Assembly: GCA_944322885.1 (NCBI GenBank)
Contig: CALUQH010000004.1
Span: 1 to 50,842 of the forward strand
Direction: 5' to 3'
Length of the DNA stretch: 50,842 nucleotides
DNA from: Candidatus Gastranaerophilales bacterium
Lineage (GTDB): Bacteria > Cyanobacteriota > Vampirovibrionia > Gastranaerophilales > Gastranaerophilaceae
Part shown: positions 25,543-34,202 of the stretch, piece by piece
Layout of the letters: each line of letters opens with the position of its first letter
Numbering within the stretch: the first letter of the stretch is position 1
The notes under the pieces: model-generated
Database searches by the model: none
The model's input: only the letters and a program-made list of their open reading frames with translations
Told to the model about the DNA's origin: nothing
Made by a program: the position numbers and the translations under genes

Positions 25543-25770
25543 TTATTCGGCAATCTGATTTAATCCGTAATGATCATAAATATCAATAAAATTATCATAA
25601 GGCAGACGCTGTATATTTGTAACATCTTCCTTATCCGCAATATTTATCATCATTCCGCTCTGTTCAAGAATACGCGGAAATATCGCGTTAAACAAAACTA
25701 TCATAAAAATATACTTTTTTATCTCATCTGATGTAATAAAAATTTCAACCATACATAATCCCCAAGCCAT
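25543..25770 (-). CDS. Small hypothetical protein upstream of rsmH
   Basis: From the ATG at 25770 the product has 75 residues. It has a hydrophobic stretch (YIFMIVLFNAIFPRIL) that may be one membrane helix and an acidic C-terminus (YDNFIDIYDHYGLNQIAE). It shows no MraZ features although it holds that position. There is no convincing ribosome-binding site, and a downstream ATG in frame is an alternative start. It could be a remnant. Confidence 0.45.
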   Translation of the reverse strand: MAWGLCMVEIFITSDEIKKYIFMIVLFNAIFPRILEQSGMMINIADKEDVTNIQRLPYDNFIDIYDHYGLNQIAE

Positions 25771-25860
25771 TAGTAACAATACATATATAAATAATTTACG
25801 GTAAAGATTAAATTTTTCTTTAATAATTTTATTTTTATATAAACATTTATTAAAAAATAA

Positions 25861-25893
25861 AAATTAGTCCGACTTTTTGTGCCGGACTAATTT
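25861..25893 (-). terminator. Intrinsic terminator of gltX
   Basis: AAATTAGTCCG pairs with CGGACTAATTT (11 bp). On the minus strand it is followed by TTTTATTTTTT. It lies 14 bp after the gltX stop. Confidence 0.85.
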
Positions 25894-25906
25894 ACTATTT
25901 ATTTTA

Positions 25907-27376
25907 TTAAACCGCCTGCTTCATTGCAGCTTTTACTCTGTGGAATGTCTTTTCTTTACCGATAATAGCGAGAATTGCTGTCATATCAGCCCCGCAGAGT
26001 CTGCCTGTTACAGCAGCTCTTATTGCCCACATTGTAACTTTTGGTTTAATACCTTTTTCTTTATAGTAAGCTCTGAATGCTTCTAGTTTTTCGTGGAGAT
26101 TTTCTTCTGTCCAATCCCAATCTTTTGCCTGTTCCATAAATGTTTTTAAAACATCCTGAGAAACGTCGGAATCAATAGTTTCTCTTGCTTTATCATCTAT
26201 TTCAACATCTTCGCCGAAGAAATAAGGAACGGCATCGGTTATATCTGATAAAAGAGTCAAAGGTTCGTATGTAATCTCAACCATACGTGTATATTGAGCA
26301 TCCGTTAACTCATTCAAATCATATTTTGTTAAATACGGTTTCAATCTTTCCTTCAATTCAGGGATAGAAAGCATTTTAATATAATGGCTGTTCATCCAGT
26401 TTAATTTGTCGTATTCAAAGATTGAATTTGATGATGAAATTTCATTAATCCTGAAATCCTGTGCAATTTCATCAAGAGATTTAATTTCCTGACCGTCAGA
26501 GGGTGACCAGCCCAGAAGCGCAACAAAGTTGATTAAAGCGTCTGTTAAATAGCCTTTTTCAACGAATTCAGAAACCGCAGTTGCACCATGGCGTTTTGAA
26601 AGTTTACTTCTGTCAGGAGCCAAAATCATACCAAGATGTCCAAATTTCGGAACTTCTGCACCAAGAGCTTCAAATATCAAAATCTGCTTGAAGGTATTTG
26701 AAATATGGTCTTCCCCTCTGATTACATGCGAAATTTTCATAAGCATATCATCAATTACAACAGCAAAGTTATATGTCGGAGTTCCGTTAGATTTCATAAT
26801 GACAAAATCTCCGAGAAGATTTGTGTCAACGTGCAATTCTCCCTTAACCATATCGTCAAAAGTTAACATTGAAGAATTGTGGAAAGCTTGCTGCGCTTTA
26901 GCAATATTAAATCTTATAGCAGGTTTTCTGCCTTCTGCTTTTAATTTTGCTTTTTCTTCTTCCGTAAGATTTAAACATTTTTTAGTATATACATACGGTT
27001 TTTTATTTGCTGCGGCTTCTTTTTTCTCTGCTTCAAGTTCTTCAGGCGTGCAGTAGCATTCGTATGCAAAACCTTTATCAAGAAGAATTTGAACGTATTT
27101 CGGGTAAATATCAAATCTTTCAGACTGAGTATAAGGGCCGTAAGGACCGCCTACATCAGGGCCTTCATCCCAGTTCAATCCTAAAGCCTTCAAACTGTCA
27201 AAGATATTATCAATATAAGCCTGGCTTGTACGCTCAGCATCTGTATCTTCAATTCTTAAAATAAATTTTCCGTGATTTTTTTTAGCGAATAAATAGTTGA
27301 ATAAAGCAGTTCTGGCTGTACCGATGTGTAGATTTCCGCTCGGTGACGGAGCAATTCTGACTCTTACGTCTGTCAT
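25907..27376 (-). CDS. gltX: Glutamyl-tRNA synthetase
   Basis: The 489-residue class I synthetase charges tRNA-Glu and, where GatCAB is present, probably also tRNA-Gln. The HIGH signature is APSPSGNLHIGTARTA and the KMSKS counterpart is DRSKLSKRHGA near 252-262. VIRGEDHISNT and GGPYGPYTQSERFDIY are further family blocks. Presence of gatB at 40956 supports indirect Gln-tRNA formation. AGAAAGAAGGAA precedes the ATG. Confidence 0.97.
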   Translation of the reverse strand: MTDVRVRIAPSPSGNLHIGTARTALFNYLFAKKNHGKFILRIEDTDAERTSQAYIDNIFDSLKALGLNWDEGPDVGGPYGPYTQSERFDIYPKYVQILLDKGFAYECYCTPEELEAEKKEAAANKKPYVYTKKCLNLTEEEKAKLKAEGRKPAIRFNIAKAQQAFHNSSMLTFDDMVKGELHVDTNLLGDFVIMKSNGTPTYNFAVVIDDMLMKISHVIRGEDHISNTFKQILIFEALGAEVPKFGHLGMILAPDRSKLSKRHGATAVSEFVEKGYLTDALINFVALLGWSPSDGQEIKSLDEIAQDFRINEISSSNSIFEYDKLNWMNSHYIKMLSIPELKERLKPYLTKYDLNELTDAQYTRMVEITYEPLTLLSDITDAVPYFFGEDVEIDDKARETIDSDVSQDVLKTFMEQAKDWDWTEENLHEKLEAFRAYYKEKGIKPKVTMWAIRAAVTGRLCGADMTAILAIIGKEKTFHRVKAAMKQAV

Positions 27377-27500
27377 TTTTTTTCCTTCTTTCTTATTTAT
27401 AAATCAGCATAAAAAAGATACCACGAGCAAAATTTGATTTCAAGCGAAATACTTTTTTTAAGGGATTTGACTAAGTTTAGTTTAAGTTTAAAATGTATAT

Positions 27501-28382
27501 ATGAAAAAGATATTGCTACTTCTGTTGATTTCAGGCTTGATACAAATACCGGCTTTTTCCTTAAACAAAAGGATGGAGCCTAAAACTAACACGGACAACC
27601 CACTGCCGAATATCTTTATATATGCAATACCGGACGATGATACCCAGCAAAACTCAAAAGGAGTAAAAAAAGAAATTAAAACAAATGAAAAAAAAGTTAA
27701 TAACAAAAAACAAAATGATGAATCGGAAGAAGAAGTCACTCTTGAGATCAATGACGATACCACTATCGGAGCTACAACATTAAAAGGTTATGCACAATAC
27801 ATTGAAGACGCTGAAGAAATCTATCTGAAAGATGATGATGATAACTTTGTTTTAAACATAAAGGTTCCGCAAAAAATTGCAGCATCGCAAGGATTAAATC
27901 TTACCCAAACACCATCAAAACAAATTGCCAGATCAAAAGAGTGGGAATACAATATTGCCCCGAAGTCAATTAACACATCAGAAGCTAAAGGCAATTTTAC
28001 ATTCGGAGCTTTATACGGCAATGAAGTTGATAACATTGCAATGCTTGAATCAGAAGCAGGACTTTTTACCAGATATGAAAAAAGCAGATTTGCACTGAGT
28101 TCTACATACAAAAAAAACTTAAATACGACATATAACCAGTTCTATGACACTATTTCAATTGCGCCCGAATTTAAGCTTAATAACTATATGTCAATAAAAA
28201 ATGAATACAAAGCAGATATTACAAGAAACAGAAGATCGGGAGCACTTATATTTTCTCTAAATCCGTTCGGGAAAAAAGATTCAGACAGATTAAGACTTGA
28301 ACTCGGCGCAAAACAGACAATATATTCAGACAATACGGAACCAAAAACAGAATTCAGTTTTTCTACAAAATTAAAATTGTAA
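27501..28382 (+). CDS. Exported protein with probable beta-barrel C-terminal half
   Basis: The 293-residue product has a signal peptide (KKILLLLLISGLIQIPAFS, cut near residue 20). A low-complexity K/E/D-rich linker follows to about residue 85. The C-terminal half has alternating polar and hydrophobic strands (GNFTFGALYG, SRFALSSTYKKNL, SDRLRLELGAKQTIY) and ends FSFSTKLKL, like an outer-membrane strand. No known family is recognised. It is the first gene of a rightward group with the DivIC-like, TPR and HExxH genes. Confidence 0.6.
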   Translation: MKKILLLLLISGLIQIPAFSLNKRMEPKTNTDNPLPNIFIYAIPDDDTQQNSKGVKKEIKTNEKKVNNKKQNDESEEEVTLEINDDTTIGATTLKGYAQYIEDAEEIYLKDDDDNFVLNIKVPQKIAASQGLNLTQTPSKQIARSKEWEYNIAPKSINTSEAKGNFTFGALYGNEVDNIAMLESEAGLFTRYEKSRFALSSTYKKNLNTTYNQFYDTISIAPEFKLNNYMSIKNEYKADITRNRRSGALIFSLNPFGKKDSDRLRLELGAKQTIYSDNTEPKTEFSFSTKLKL

Positions 28383-28398
28383 ATTTATACTAATATTA

Positions 28399-28427
28399 TT
28401 GTTTAAATGATTTATTTAGTTTATAAT
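28399..28427 (+). promoter_or_regulatory. Promoter before the DivIC-like gene
   Basis: TTGTTT (28399-28404), a 17-bp spacer and TATAAT (28422-28427) lie 16 bp before the ATG at 28444, with TGAGG as ribosome-binding site between. Confidence 0.55.
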
Positions 28428-28443
28428 TTGTATGTGAGGTTTT

Positions 28444-28842
28444 ATGGCTGAAAATCAAGACCGGACAAATACTGTGGAAGAAATTAATAAAGATGTACCA
28501 AAACGGATAAAAGCTAAAACAGGCTTTTACTATTCTTTTTTGACGCTTGTTTTATTATTTTGTCTTATCCAGATAGGGTTCGGAGCCATATTAAATATTT
28601 CAAAAACTATTTCTTACAGATCAAAAATTTCAACATTATCAAAAATTCGGGATAATGCGGAAAATCACAATCAAGAGCTTAAACAGGATATCAAATTGTT
28701 TTCATCAACCTCAAGTCTGGAAGGAATTGCAAGAAACAATCTCAAAATGGCGGGAGAAGATGAAGTCCTTGTTTTGATAAATAATTCTCAGGTTCAAAAT
28801 TCAGACAAAAAGAAAAAACAAAAAAAACATAAGAAGAAATAA
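28444..28842 (+). CDS. DivIC/FtsB-like septum formation protein
   Basis: The 132-residue product has a cytoplasmic tail, one transmembrane helix (FLTLVLLFCLIQIGFGAIL), a periplasmic coiled coil (SKISTLSKIRDNAENHNQELKQDIKL) and the family's short C-terminal region LEGIARNNLKMAGEDEVLVLI. This is the layout of the septum formation initiator family. It ends in a lysine-rich tail. It probably pairs with the FtsL-like protein at 24083. A TPR protein starts 13 bp after the stop. Confidence 0.8.
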   Translation: MAENQDRTNTVEEINKDVPKRIKAKTGFYYSFLTLVLLFCLIQIGFGAILNISKTISYRSKISTLSKIRDNAENHNQELKQDIKLFSSTSSLEGIARNNLKMAGEDEVLVLINNSQVQNSDKKKKQKKHKKK

Positions 28843-28855
28843 ATACGGAGCATAA

Positions 28856-30436
28856 ATGCAGAACACTGAAGTTATAGAATACATTAAACAGGCATTTGAA
28901 TTAAAATCACAACAATGCTATAAGCAGGCCATTGAAATGCTTTATAAAGCTTTGGAAATAGAAAATGACAATATAGAAATTTTATTTCAACTCGGTGAAT
29001 TATATTTTATGCTCAAGAATTTTCAGCGCGCATCACACTACCTTGAGAAAGTTCTTTCAAAAAATGAGAAACACATTGAAGCTCTAAAAATTTTAGAAAA
29101 AATTTATTCATACTCTCATGATGGGGATAAAGCTTATAAAACAGCCGAAACAATTTACGGACTAACAAAGCAGACGGACGACCTTCTAGAATTAATTAAT
29201 ATCCTTTCAAGAATCGGAGATTTAAACAAAATTGAAGAACTTCAAAAAACATTAAAGCCTGATGATAGAATTTATTTTGCCCTTGCAAAAGCTTTTTATG
29301 ACAACGGGCAATCAGTAAAAGCAAAAGAAAAACTTGAGCCGGCGCTGAATTTAAATCCGCAAAATGAAGATGCACTTATTCTTCTGGGAAAAATATATTT
29401 TGACGAAGATGAATTTGAGAAATCTAAAAGAATATTTAATACATTCCCTAAAACATCCGAAAATCCTGAAGTATTAAATTTTCTCGGGTTGTTTGCTCTT
29501 GAAGATATGAATTTTACAGATGCGATTAAATATTTCTCAAAAGCATCAAATATTGACAAGGAAAATCCGAAATACTTTTATAACCTTGGGAATGCATACT
29601 TTTATAACGGCTGGTTTGAAGAAGCGTCAAAAGCTTATTTAAAATCCATCTGTATGTCTCCGCAAGAAGCAGGATTCAGGTATTCTCTTGCGTATCTCTA
29701 CTTTGAACAGCATAAACTTGAAAAGGCCCAAAGAGAAGTTGATTATATTCTTCAAAATACTCCCGATTACGGACTTGCACATGTATTGAATGCACTTTTG
29801 AAATTTGAACGTAAAGATTTCCTCGGGGCAAAAATTGAGCTTGAAAATAATTTAAAAAACGGGAATGATGACAATTTTACCCTCGTATCGCTGGCCAAAG
29901 TATACAGAGAGCTGGCTATGTTTGAAAAAGCAGAAAATTTAATGGAAAAAGTGCTTGAAAAAAATCCGGAAAGTTTAAATTATCAATGCCAGCTTGCAGA
30001 AATCTACATTGCAGAAAAAAAATACAATGAAGCGTTAGATATTTTGCACAAAGTTATAGAAACAAATGAAAATTATATTGAAGCTTACACTCTTTCGGCC
30101 AAAACCGCATATAAAATGCAAGATTTTGACAAAACAAAATATTATGCACAAAAAATAATCAGCCTTGACATGAATTATGCTGAAGGGTATTTTTATCTGG
30201 CTCTTGTAAGGTTTGAAGAAAAAGACTTTGACGAGGCTATAGAATGTATGAAACGCGCTATTATGTATGATGTAAACAATGCGGAATATTATGCAAAAAT
30301 GAGCGCAATCTATAAAGAAAAACAAGATTACAGAACAGCGCTTGAATATATCAAAGAAGCTGAAAACATCTCGGGAAATACCGAATATAAAATAATATAC
30401 AGCGACCTTGCCTCACTTATCAGAAAAAATAAATAA
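28856..30436 (+). CDS. Tetratricopeptide-repeat protein
   Basis: The 526-residue protein is almost wholly made of TPR units, about a dozen. Examples are CYKQAIEMLYKALEIENDN, NFQRASHYLEKVLSKNEKH, NFTDAIKYFSKASNIDKEN, KYNEALDILHKVIETNENY and DFDEAIECMKRAIMYDVNN. It has no signal peptide, so it is probably a cytoplasmic scaffold. Partners are not known. It lies between the DivIC-like and HExxH genes, with a 13-bp gap upstream. Confidence 0.88.
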   Translation: MQNTEVIEYIKQAFELKSQQCYKQAIEMLYKALEIENDNIEILFQLGELYFMLKNFQRASHYLEKVLSKNEKHIEALKILEKIYSYSHDGDKAYKTAETIYGLTKQTDDLLELINILSRIGDLNKIEELQKTLKPDDRIYFALAKAFYDNGQSVKAKEKLEPALNLNPQNEDALILLGKIYFDEDEFEKSKRIFNTFPKTSENPEVLNFLGLFALEDMNFTDAIKYFSKASNIDKENPKYFYNLGNAYFYNGWFEEASKAYLKSICMSPQEAGFRYSLAYLYFEQHKLEKAQREVDYILQNTPDYGLAHVLNALLKFERKDFLGAKIELENNLKNGNDDNFTLVSLAKVYRELAMFEKAENLMEKVLEKNPESLNYQCQLAEIYIAEKKYNEALDILHKVIETNENYIEAYTLSAKTAYKMQDFDKTKYYAQKIISLDMNYAEGYFYLALVRFEEKDFDEAIECMKRAIMYDVNNAEYYAKMSAIYKEKQDYRTALEYIKEAENISGNTEYKIIYSDLASLIRKNK

Positions 30437-30530
30437 AATATTTGACGGCAAAAAAAATATAATTATAATACTTAGTATCTGCTACATTTGTAGTTTTAAT
30501 ACAATTTATTATACGGGGAGAAGAAGATTA

Positions 30531-31220
30531 GTGGACAGAAAAAGATTAAAAAACGGAATATTTATAGCGGCCCTTGTGCTTATATGCCAGCTTCCGGCAT
30601 TTTCGGCAAAAAAGAACGAAGAGCTTATTGAAATGCCTAAAACTTATCCTGCCAAATACACGGCCGAATATATCAAAGAGATTAAACCTCTTTATAAACC
30701 TACAGGGAAAGAAGAAATTATTTATGTCGCACTTGACATGCTGAGAGGCACAAACGGAGAATTTTCAAGAAACGCAATTTTAGGAAATAACCTCTCAGGG
30801 AGAGCCGTTAAAATAGAATTCAGGGATTTAGGAACAATAAATCCGGATTATGCAAATTTTGATGCACTTGGATGGAAAAAGAACAAACAGCTGTTTATCT
30901 TTATAAATCCCCGCCATAAGGATGCACCTCCGGGCGCACTGGCGGCACTATTGTCTCACGAAGCACTCCATCAGGATGAATATAATTCGCTTGCGGAAGA
31001 AACTTATGCATGGACAATGGAAGCTTCGGTATGGCATGAGATTGTAAAATTGTATCCGGAAAGTAATGATGAACTTCATCCGCTTGTTGTAAGAGAAAAT
31101 ACTCTTAATAAACTATTTGAACGCGGCGGATATTCAAACAAATATATCAAAAAGACAGTGATGTCTAACGAAGGATACAAAAATCTTCCTGCAACTTCTC
31201 CCGGCTTTGAAGATCTGTAA
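30531..31220 (+). CDS. Exported HExxH metallopeptidase-like protein
   Basis: I choose the GTG at 30531 because GGGGAGAAG lies 8 nt upstream and translation then begins with a clean signal peptide (DRKRLKNGIFIAALVLICQ, cut after AFS). The frame is open further left into the TPR gene. The 229-residue product contains LSHEALHQDEYNSLAEETYAW: an HExxH zinc motif with a downstream Glu 11-12 residues later, the pattern of minigluzincin peptidases. Substrate unknown. A strong hairpin terminator follows. Confidence 0.68.
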   Translation: MDRKRLKNGIFIAALVLICQLPAFSAKKNEELIEMPKTYPAKYTAEYIKEIKPLYKPTGKEEIIYVALDMLRGTNGEFSRNAILGNNLSGRAVKIEFRDLGTINPDYANFDALGWKKNKQLFIFINPRHKDAPPGALAALLSHEALHQDEYNSLAEETYAWTMEASVWHEIVKLYPESNDELHPLVVRENTLNKLFERGGYSNKYIKKTVMSNEGYKNLPATSPGFEDL

Positions 31221-31240
31221 TATTATTCTGCAAAATTATA

Positions 31241-31285
31241 AAAATGATTATCCCTATAATTTTTTACCAGGGATAATCATTTTTT
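31241..31285. terminator. Bidirectional terminator overlapping the prepilin 2 C-terminal codons
   Basis: AAAATGATTATCCCT (31241-31255) pairs with AGGGATAATCATTTT, followed by TT and an AT-rich stretch. The right arm is also the coding sequence for the last residues KNDYPW and the stop of prepilin 2 on the other strand. Confidence 0.85.
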
Positions 31286-32159
31286 ATCTGCCAGCCATCA
31301 AGCATGATAACAGCACTGCAGGCATCACCTGGGCCATAATAATCAGGTCCTGGAGACTCTTTATAACAACCTCCGGTACGTATAGGTCCATGTAATAATC
31401 TTTCTCTATCTAACTGCCCATCTCCTGTATAAGGTATTGTTCCGGCAAGACCAAACGGCTTAAATGATGTATCTTTTGAACTGTCAAGAACAAAAGTAAA
31501 AACATCTTTTCCGCTAAATGCAAAAGGTTTCGGATTTTTTACATATACACGAACGCGTGTCACATTTTCATAAGCCCCTCCATAACGTATAAACCCATAA
31601 GCTAAAGGAACACCGCCGGTAACAACCATATAATGCGGAACCTGCGCATTAGCGTTATTCAAAGACACATCATAGCCTAAACGATGTATACCGGAAAAAC
31701 CAAAACATTTACTACCAGCCTGACATTTCCCTGAATTAATTACTTTTACATAAGGTTCAAAATACGTCTGAACCCACTTATCTAATTCATCTGCTTTGCG
31801 ATAACGCCAATCTGAAATCATACCGTGTTCGGCTTCTGCCATTTTTAGAACTTGATTTAACTCAGAATAAGTCTTTCTGACAGATTCTTCCACAATCTTT
31901 TTACGATGATTAATTATCATACCGGGCATAGTCAAAGCAGCAACAACTCCGAGTACACCAAGAGTAACTAAAACCTCTGCAAGAGTAAAGGCTACTTTTT
32001 TATTACATAAATAATCTAATAAGGGAAAATATTTAATTTTCGGTGAACTATGTTCACAATAAAAAACTTTGCATCTTGACCTATTAGACTCTTTTCGCAG
32101 GAGAAAACTTAGAGCGCCCCCCCCCCGAAGCTATTGCTTAATTCTTTTAGTATTTCCAT
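31264..32159 (-). CDS. Type IV prepilin-like protein 2, out of frame as read (G10 tract)
   Basis: The pilin part contains VAFTLAEVLVTLGVLGVVAALTMPGM, then a variable domain with cysteines ending ACSAVIMLDGWQIKNDYPW. No ATG, GTG or TTG lies in frame near the cleavage site. The natural start is the ATG at 32159, with AAGGGAG 7 nt upstream and a good promoter. It reads MEILKELSNSF, then G10, and meets a stop five codons later. With an eleventh G the frame gives FGGGGALSFLLRKESNRSRCKVFY and runs into the pilin: 298 residues with a 57-residue leader. The leader is related to that of prepilin 1. As written, expression needs slippage or a changed tract. Confidence 0.75.
32117..32126 (-). repeat. Homopolymer G10 tract in the prepilin 2 leader
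   Basis: Ten C on the given strand, read as G on the coding strand, codons 12-15 of the upstream frame. The flanks (AGCTTC before, then CGCTCTAAG) resemble those of the tract at 39929 in the opposite orientation. Confidence 0.9.
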
Positions 32160-32190
32160 AAATTAACTCCCTTTCCAATTTACATTACTT

Positions 32191-32218
32191 ATTATAACAT
32201 AGTTTTGAAATTGTGCAA
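32191..32218 (-). promoter_or_regulatory. Promoter of prepilin 2
   Basis: The minus strand reads TTGCAC (32213-32218), 16 bp, then TATAAT (32191-32196) with TG one base upstream. It lies 31 bp before the ATG at 32159. Confidence 0.7.
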
Positions 32219-32293
32219 TATTACATATTTTTTCTAACTTAACTAAATAATAAGTATATTGATTATAAAAAATGCTTGATGTTAAATATTCGT

Positions 32294-33526
32294 ATGAAAA
32301 CACGTCGGGCATTTTTATTTATAACCTTAATAATAACCCTTATCGGACTTAATGCATTTTTTATGTTTACCAACAGAGTTGAGATAAATGACATGCCCGA
32401 AATGGTTGATCATAGCCATATTTCATCTCAAAAGCTGTTCGACAGCACATGGAAAATAATTCGGGATAACTACTATGATGCAAATCTCAACGAACAATCA
32501 TGGTCGCGCTGGAAAGAACACTATCACGGCAAAATTAAAACCGATGAGGATGCAAAGGTTGCTATAGACACAATGCTTGCAAGCCTTGATGATCCATATT
32601 CAAGGTATATGTCAAAAAATGAATATATCGAACAAAATAATTCCATTAATTCAAAAATCACCGGTATTGGTGTAAATATAACTTCAATTTCAGGGAAAAT
32701 TCATATAGTTAATGTTATGGAAGGGACGCCTGCACAGTTTGCAAATCTGCTTCCTAAAGATATAATCATAGCTATTGACGGCAAAGAAGTAAACGGCTTA
32801 TCACTTTCCGAAGTCGCAAATCTTGTCAGAGGTCCGGAAAACAGTTTTGTTAATATAACAATTTTGCGTAATAACGACAAACTTGTAAAAAAAGTAATGA
32901 GAAAAGAGATTAAAATAAAAACCGTTAAAAGCTCTGTTATAGATAAAAATATCGGCTATATTCAAATCTCAAGTTTTATCGGCTCAACAACCCCGAATGA
33001 ATTTTTGGAAGCATTAGAAAAAACAAAAGACACAGAAGGGCTTATTCTTGATTTACGCGGAAACACGGGCGGTCTGCTTCCAAATGCGGTATTTATCGCA
33101 AATTTGTTTATTTCTAAAGGGAATATAGTAAGTATAGTCGGCAGAAACGGCTATAAATACGATATTAATGCACAGGATACGGAATTTTCAATAAAAAAAC
33201 CTACAGTAGTTCTTGTTGACGGGAATTCCGCAAGTGCAAGCGAAATTCTGTCAGGCGCGCTGAAAGATTATAATAAGGCTAAATTACTGGGTACAACTAC
33301 TTACGGTAAAGGCATGGTTCAAAAAATTATTCCAATGCCTAACGAAACGGGTTTAAATTTGACCATAGCAAAATATTTAACCCCGAAAGGTACGGATATA
33401 AATAAAAAGGGGATTACGCCGGACATCAAAGTTGAATTCAGTCTGAAAGATGTTAAAACAAATAATGATGCTCAGCTACAGGCTGCAAAAAATGTCCTTT
33501 CCAAAATGTTACTTAGCAAAAAATAA
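32294..33526 (+). CDS. C-terminal processing protease (S41 family, CtpA-like)
   Basis: From the ATG at 32294 the product has 410 residues. An ATG at 32279 is also possible; neither has a ribosome-binding site. An N-terminal anchor (RRAFLFITLIITLIGLNAFF) is followed by a PDZ domain at about 105-190 (GIGVNITSISGKIHIVNVMEGTPAQFANL in pieces, GPENSFVNITILR) and the tail-specific protease domain. LRGNTGG, then DGNSASASEILSGAL with the catalytic Ser, and TYGKGMVQ with the catalytic Lys, are intact. It cleaves proteins at their C-termini in the periplasm. Confidence 0.93.
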   Translation: MKTRRAFLFITLIITLIGLNAFFMFTNRVEINDMPEMVDHSHISSQKLFDSTWKIIRDNYYDANLNEQSWSRWKEHYHGKIKTDEDAKVAIDTMLASLDDPYSRYMSKNEYIEQNNSINSKITGIGVNITSISGKIHIVNVMEGTPAQFANLLPKDIIIAIDGKEVNGLSLSEVANLVRGPENSFVNITILRNNDKLVKKVMRKEIKIKTVKSSVIDKNIGYIQISSFIGSTTPNEFLEALEKTKDTEGLILDLRGNTGGLLPNAVFIANLFISKGNIVSIVGRNGYKYDINAQDTEFSIKKPTVVLVDGNSASASEILSGALKDYNKAKLLGTTTYGKGMVQKIIPMPNETGLNLTIAKYLTPKGTDINKKGITPDIKVEFSLKDVKTNNDAQLQAAKNVLSKMLLSKK

Positions 33527-33527
33527 C

Positions 33528-33746
33528 TCACCTTTTAAAAATATTTATATCTTTAAGGTCTTTTTTATTTACCACAAGCCCGCATTTTGAACATGCAAGA
33601 ATGTCGCCCGTACTGTCAACAGGTAAAAAAATATGTTCACAATAGTCGGACTCTTCAAGCTCTTCCCGCATTAAAGGATCAAAAGATGATTTTTGGGGTT
33701 TCTTTTTCCTTTTAAATAATTTTACAAAAAATTCAATAAGATACAT
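33528..33746 (-). CDS. Small zinc-ribbon-like hypothetical protein
   Basis: The 72-residue product starts with a short hydrophobic-basic helix (YLIEFFVKLFKRKKK) and ends with CEH...CSKCGLVVNKKD, giving C-x2-C plus an upstream Cys/His pair that could bind zinc. No family is recognised. It starts 2 bp after cdd and shares its transcript. Its stop lies 1 bp from the end of the convergent S41 gene. Confidence 0.6.
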   Translation of the reverse strand: MYLIEFFVKLFKRKKKPQKSSFDPLMREELEESDYCEHIFLPVDSTGDILACSKCGLVVNKKDLKDINIFKR

Positions 33747-33748
33747 TT

Positions 33749-34132
33749 TTACAATTCAAAACATTCGGGCAAAAGCTCGTTTAGAGTATAAACTTTTATT
33801 CCGCCATCAGTTTTGGTTATAACATTCAAACCTTCATCGGACTTAAATTCATCCAAAACCTGCCTGCATGCGCCGCAAGGCGTACAATTTGTCATATTTG
33901 GAGAAAACACTGCAATTGCTTTTATTTTCTTTTCTCCGTTAGCAATTGCCGTACCAACGGCATTTCTTTCCGCACAAATTGTCAGACCAAAACTGGAATT
34001 TTCGAAATTACACCCTGTATAAATATTACCGCTTTCGCATAACACACATGCGCCTACAGGAAATTTTGAATAAGGAACATAGGCATTTTTTGATACCTGT
34101 TCTGCTAATTGTAACATTTTCTCATAATCCAT
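33749..34132 (-). CDS. cdd: Cytidine deaminase
   Basis: The 127-residue enzyme deaminates cytidine and deoxycytidine to uridine for pyrimidine salvage. It has YVPYSKFPVGACV, the substrate motif TGCNFENSSFGLTICAERNA with the catalytic CAE, and TPCGACRQVL with the other two zinc cysteines. This is the homotetrameric short form. No clear ribosome-binding site precedes the ATG. Confidence 0.96.
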   Translation of the reverse strand: MDYEKMLQLAEQVSKNAYVPYSKFPVGACVLCESGNIYTGCNFENSSFGLTICAERNAVGTAIANGEKKIKAIAVFSPNMTNCTPCGACRQVLDEFKSDEGLNVITKTDGGIKVYTLNELLPECFEL

Positions 34133-34187
34133 ATTTGTACTTTAATTCATTTATATAAAATTGTAATCCATTAATTATATGAAATTG

Positions 34188-34196
34188 TGATATAAT
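34188..34196 (+). promoter_or_regulatory. Extended -10 promoter giving a leaderless mRNA
   Basis: TGATATAAT (34188-34196) is followed by six bases and the ATG at 34203. No ribosome-binding site is present and no clear -35. Confidence 0.5.
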
Positions 34197-34202
34197 TTTG
34201 TC

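Noticed and set aside
25543-25770. Possible MraZ upstream of rsmH
   Set aside because: Position fits but the sequence has no MraZ/AbrB motif and the protein is half the usual length.
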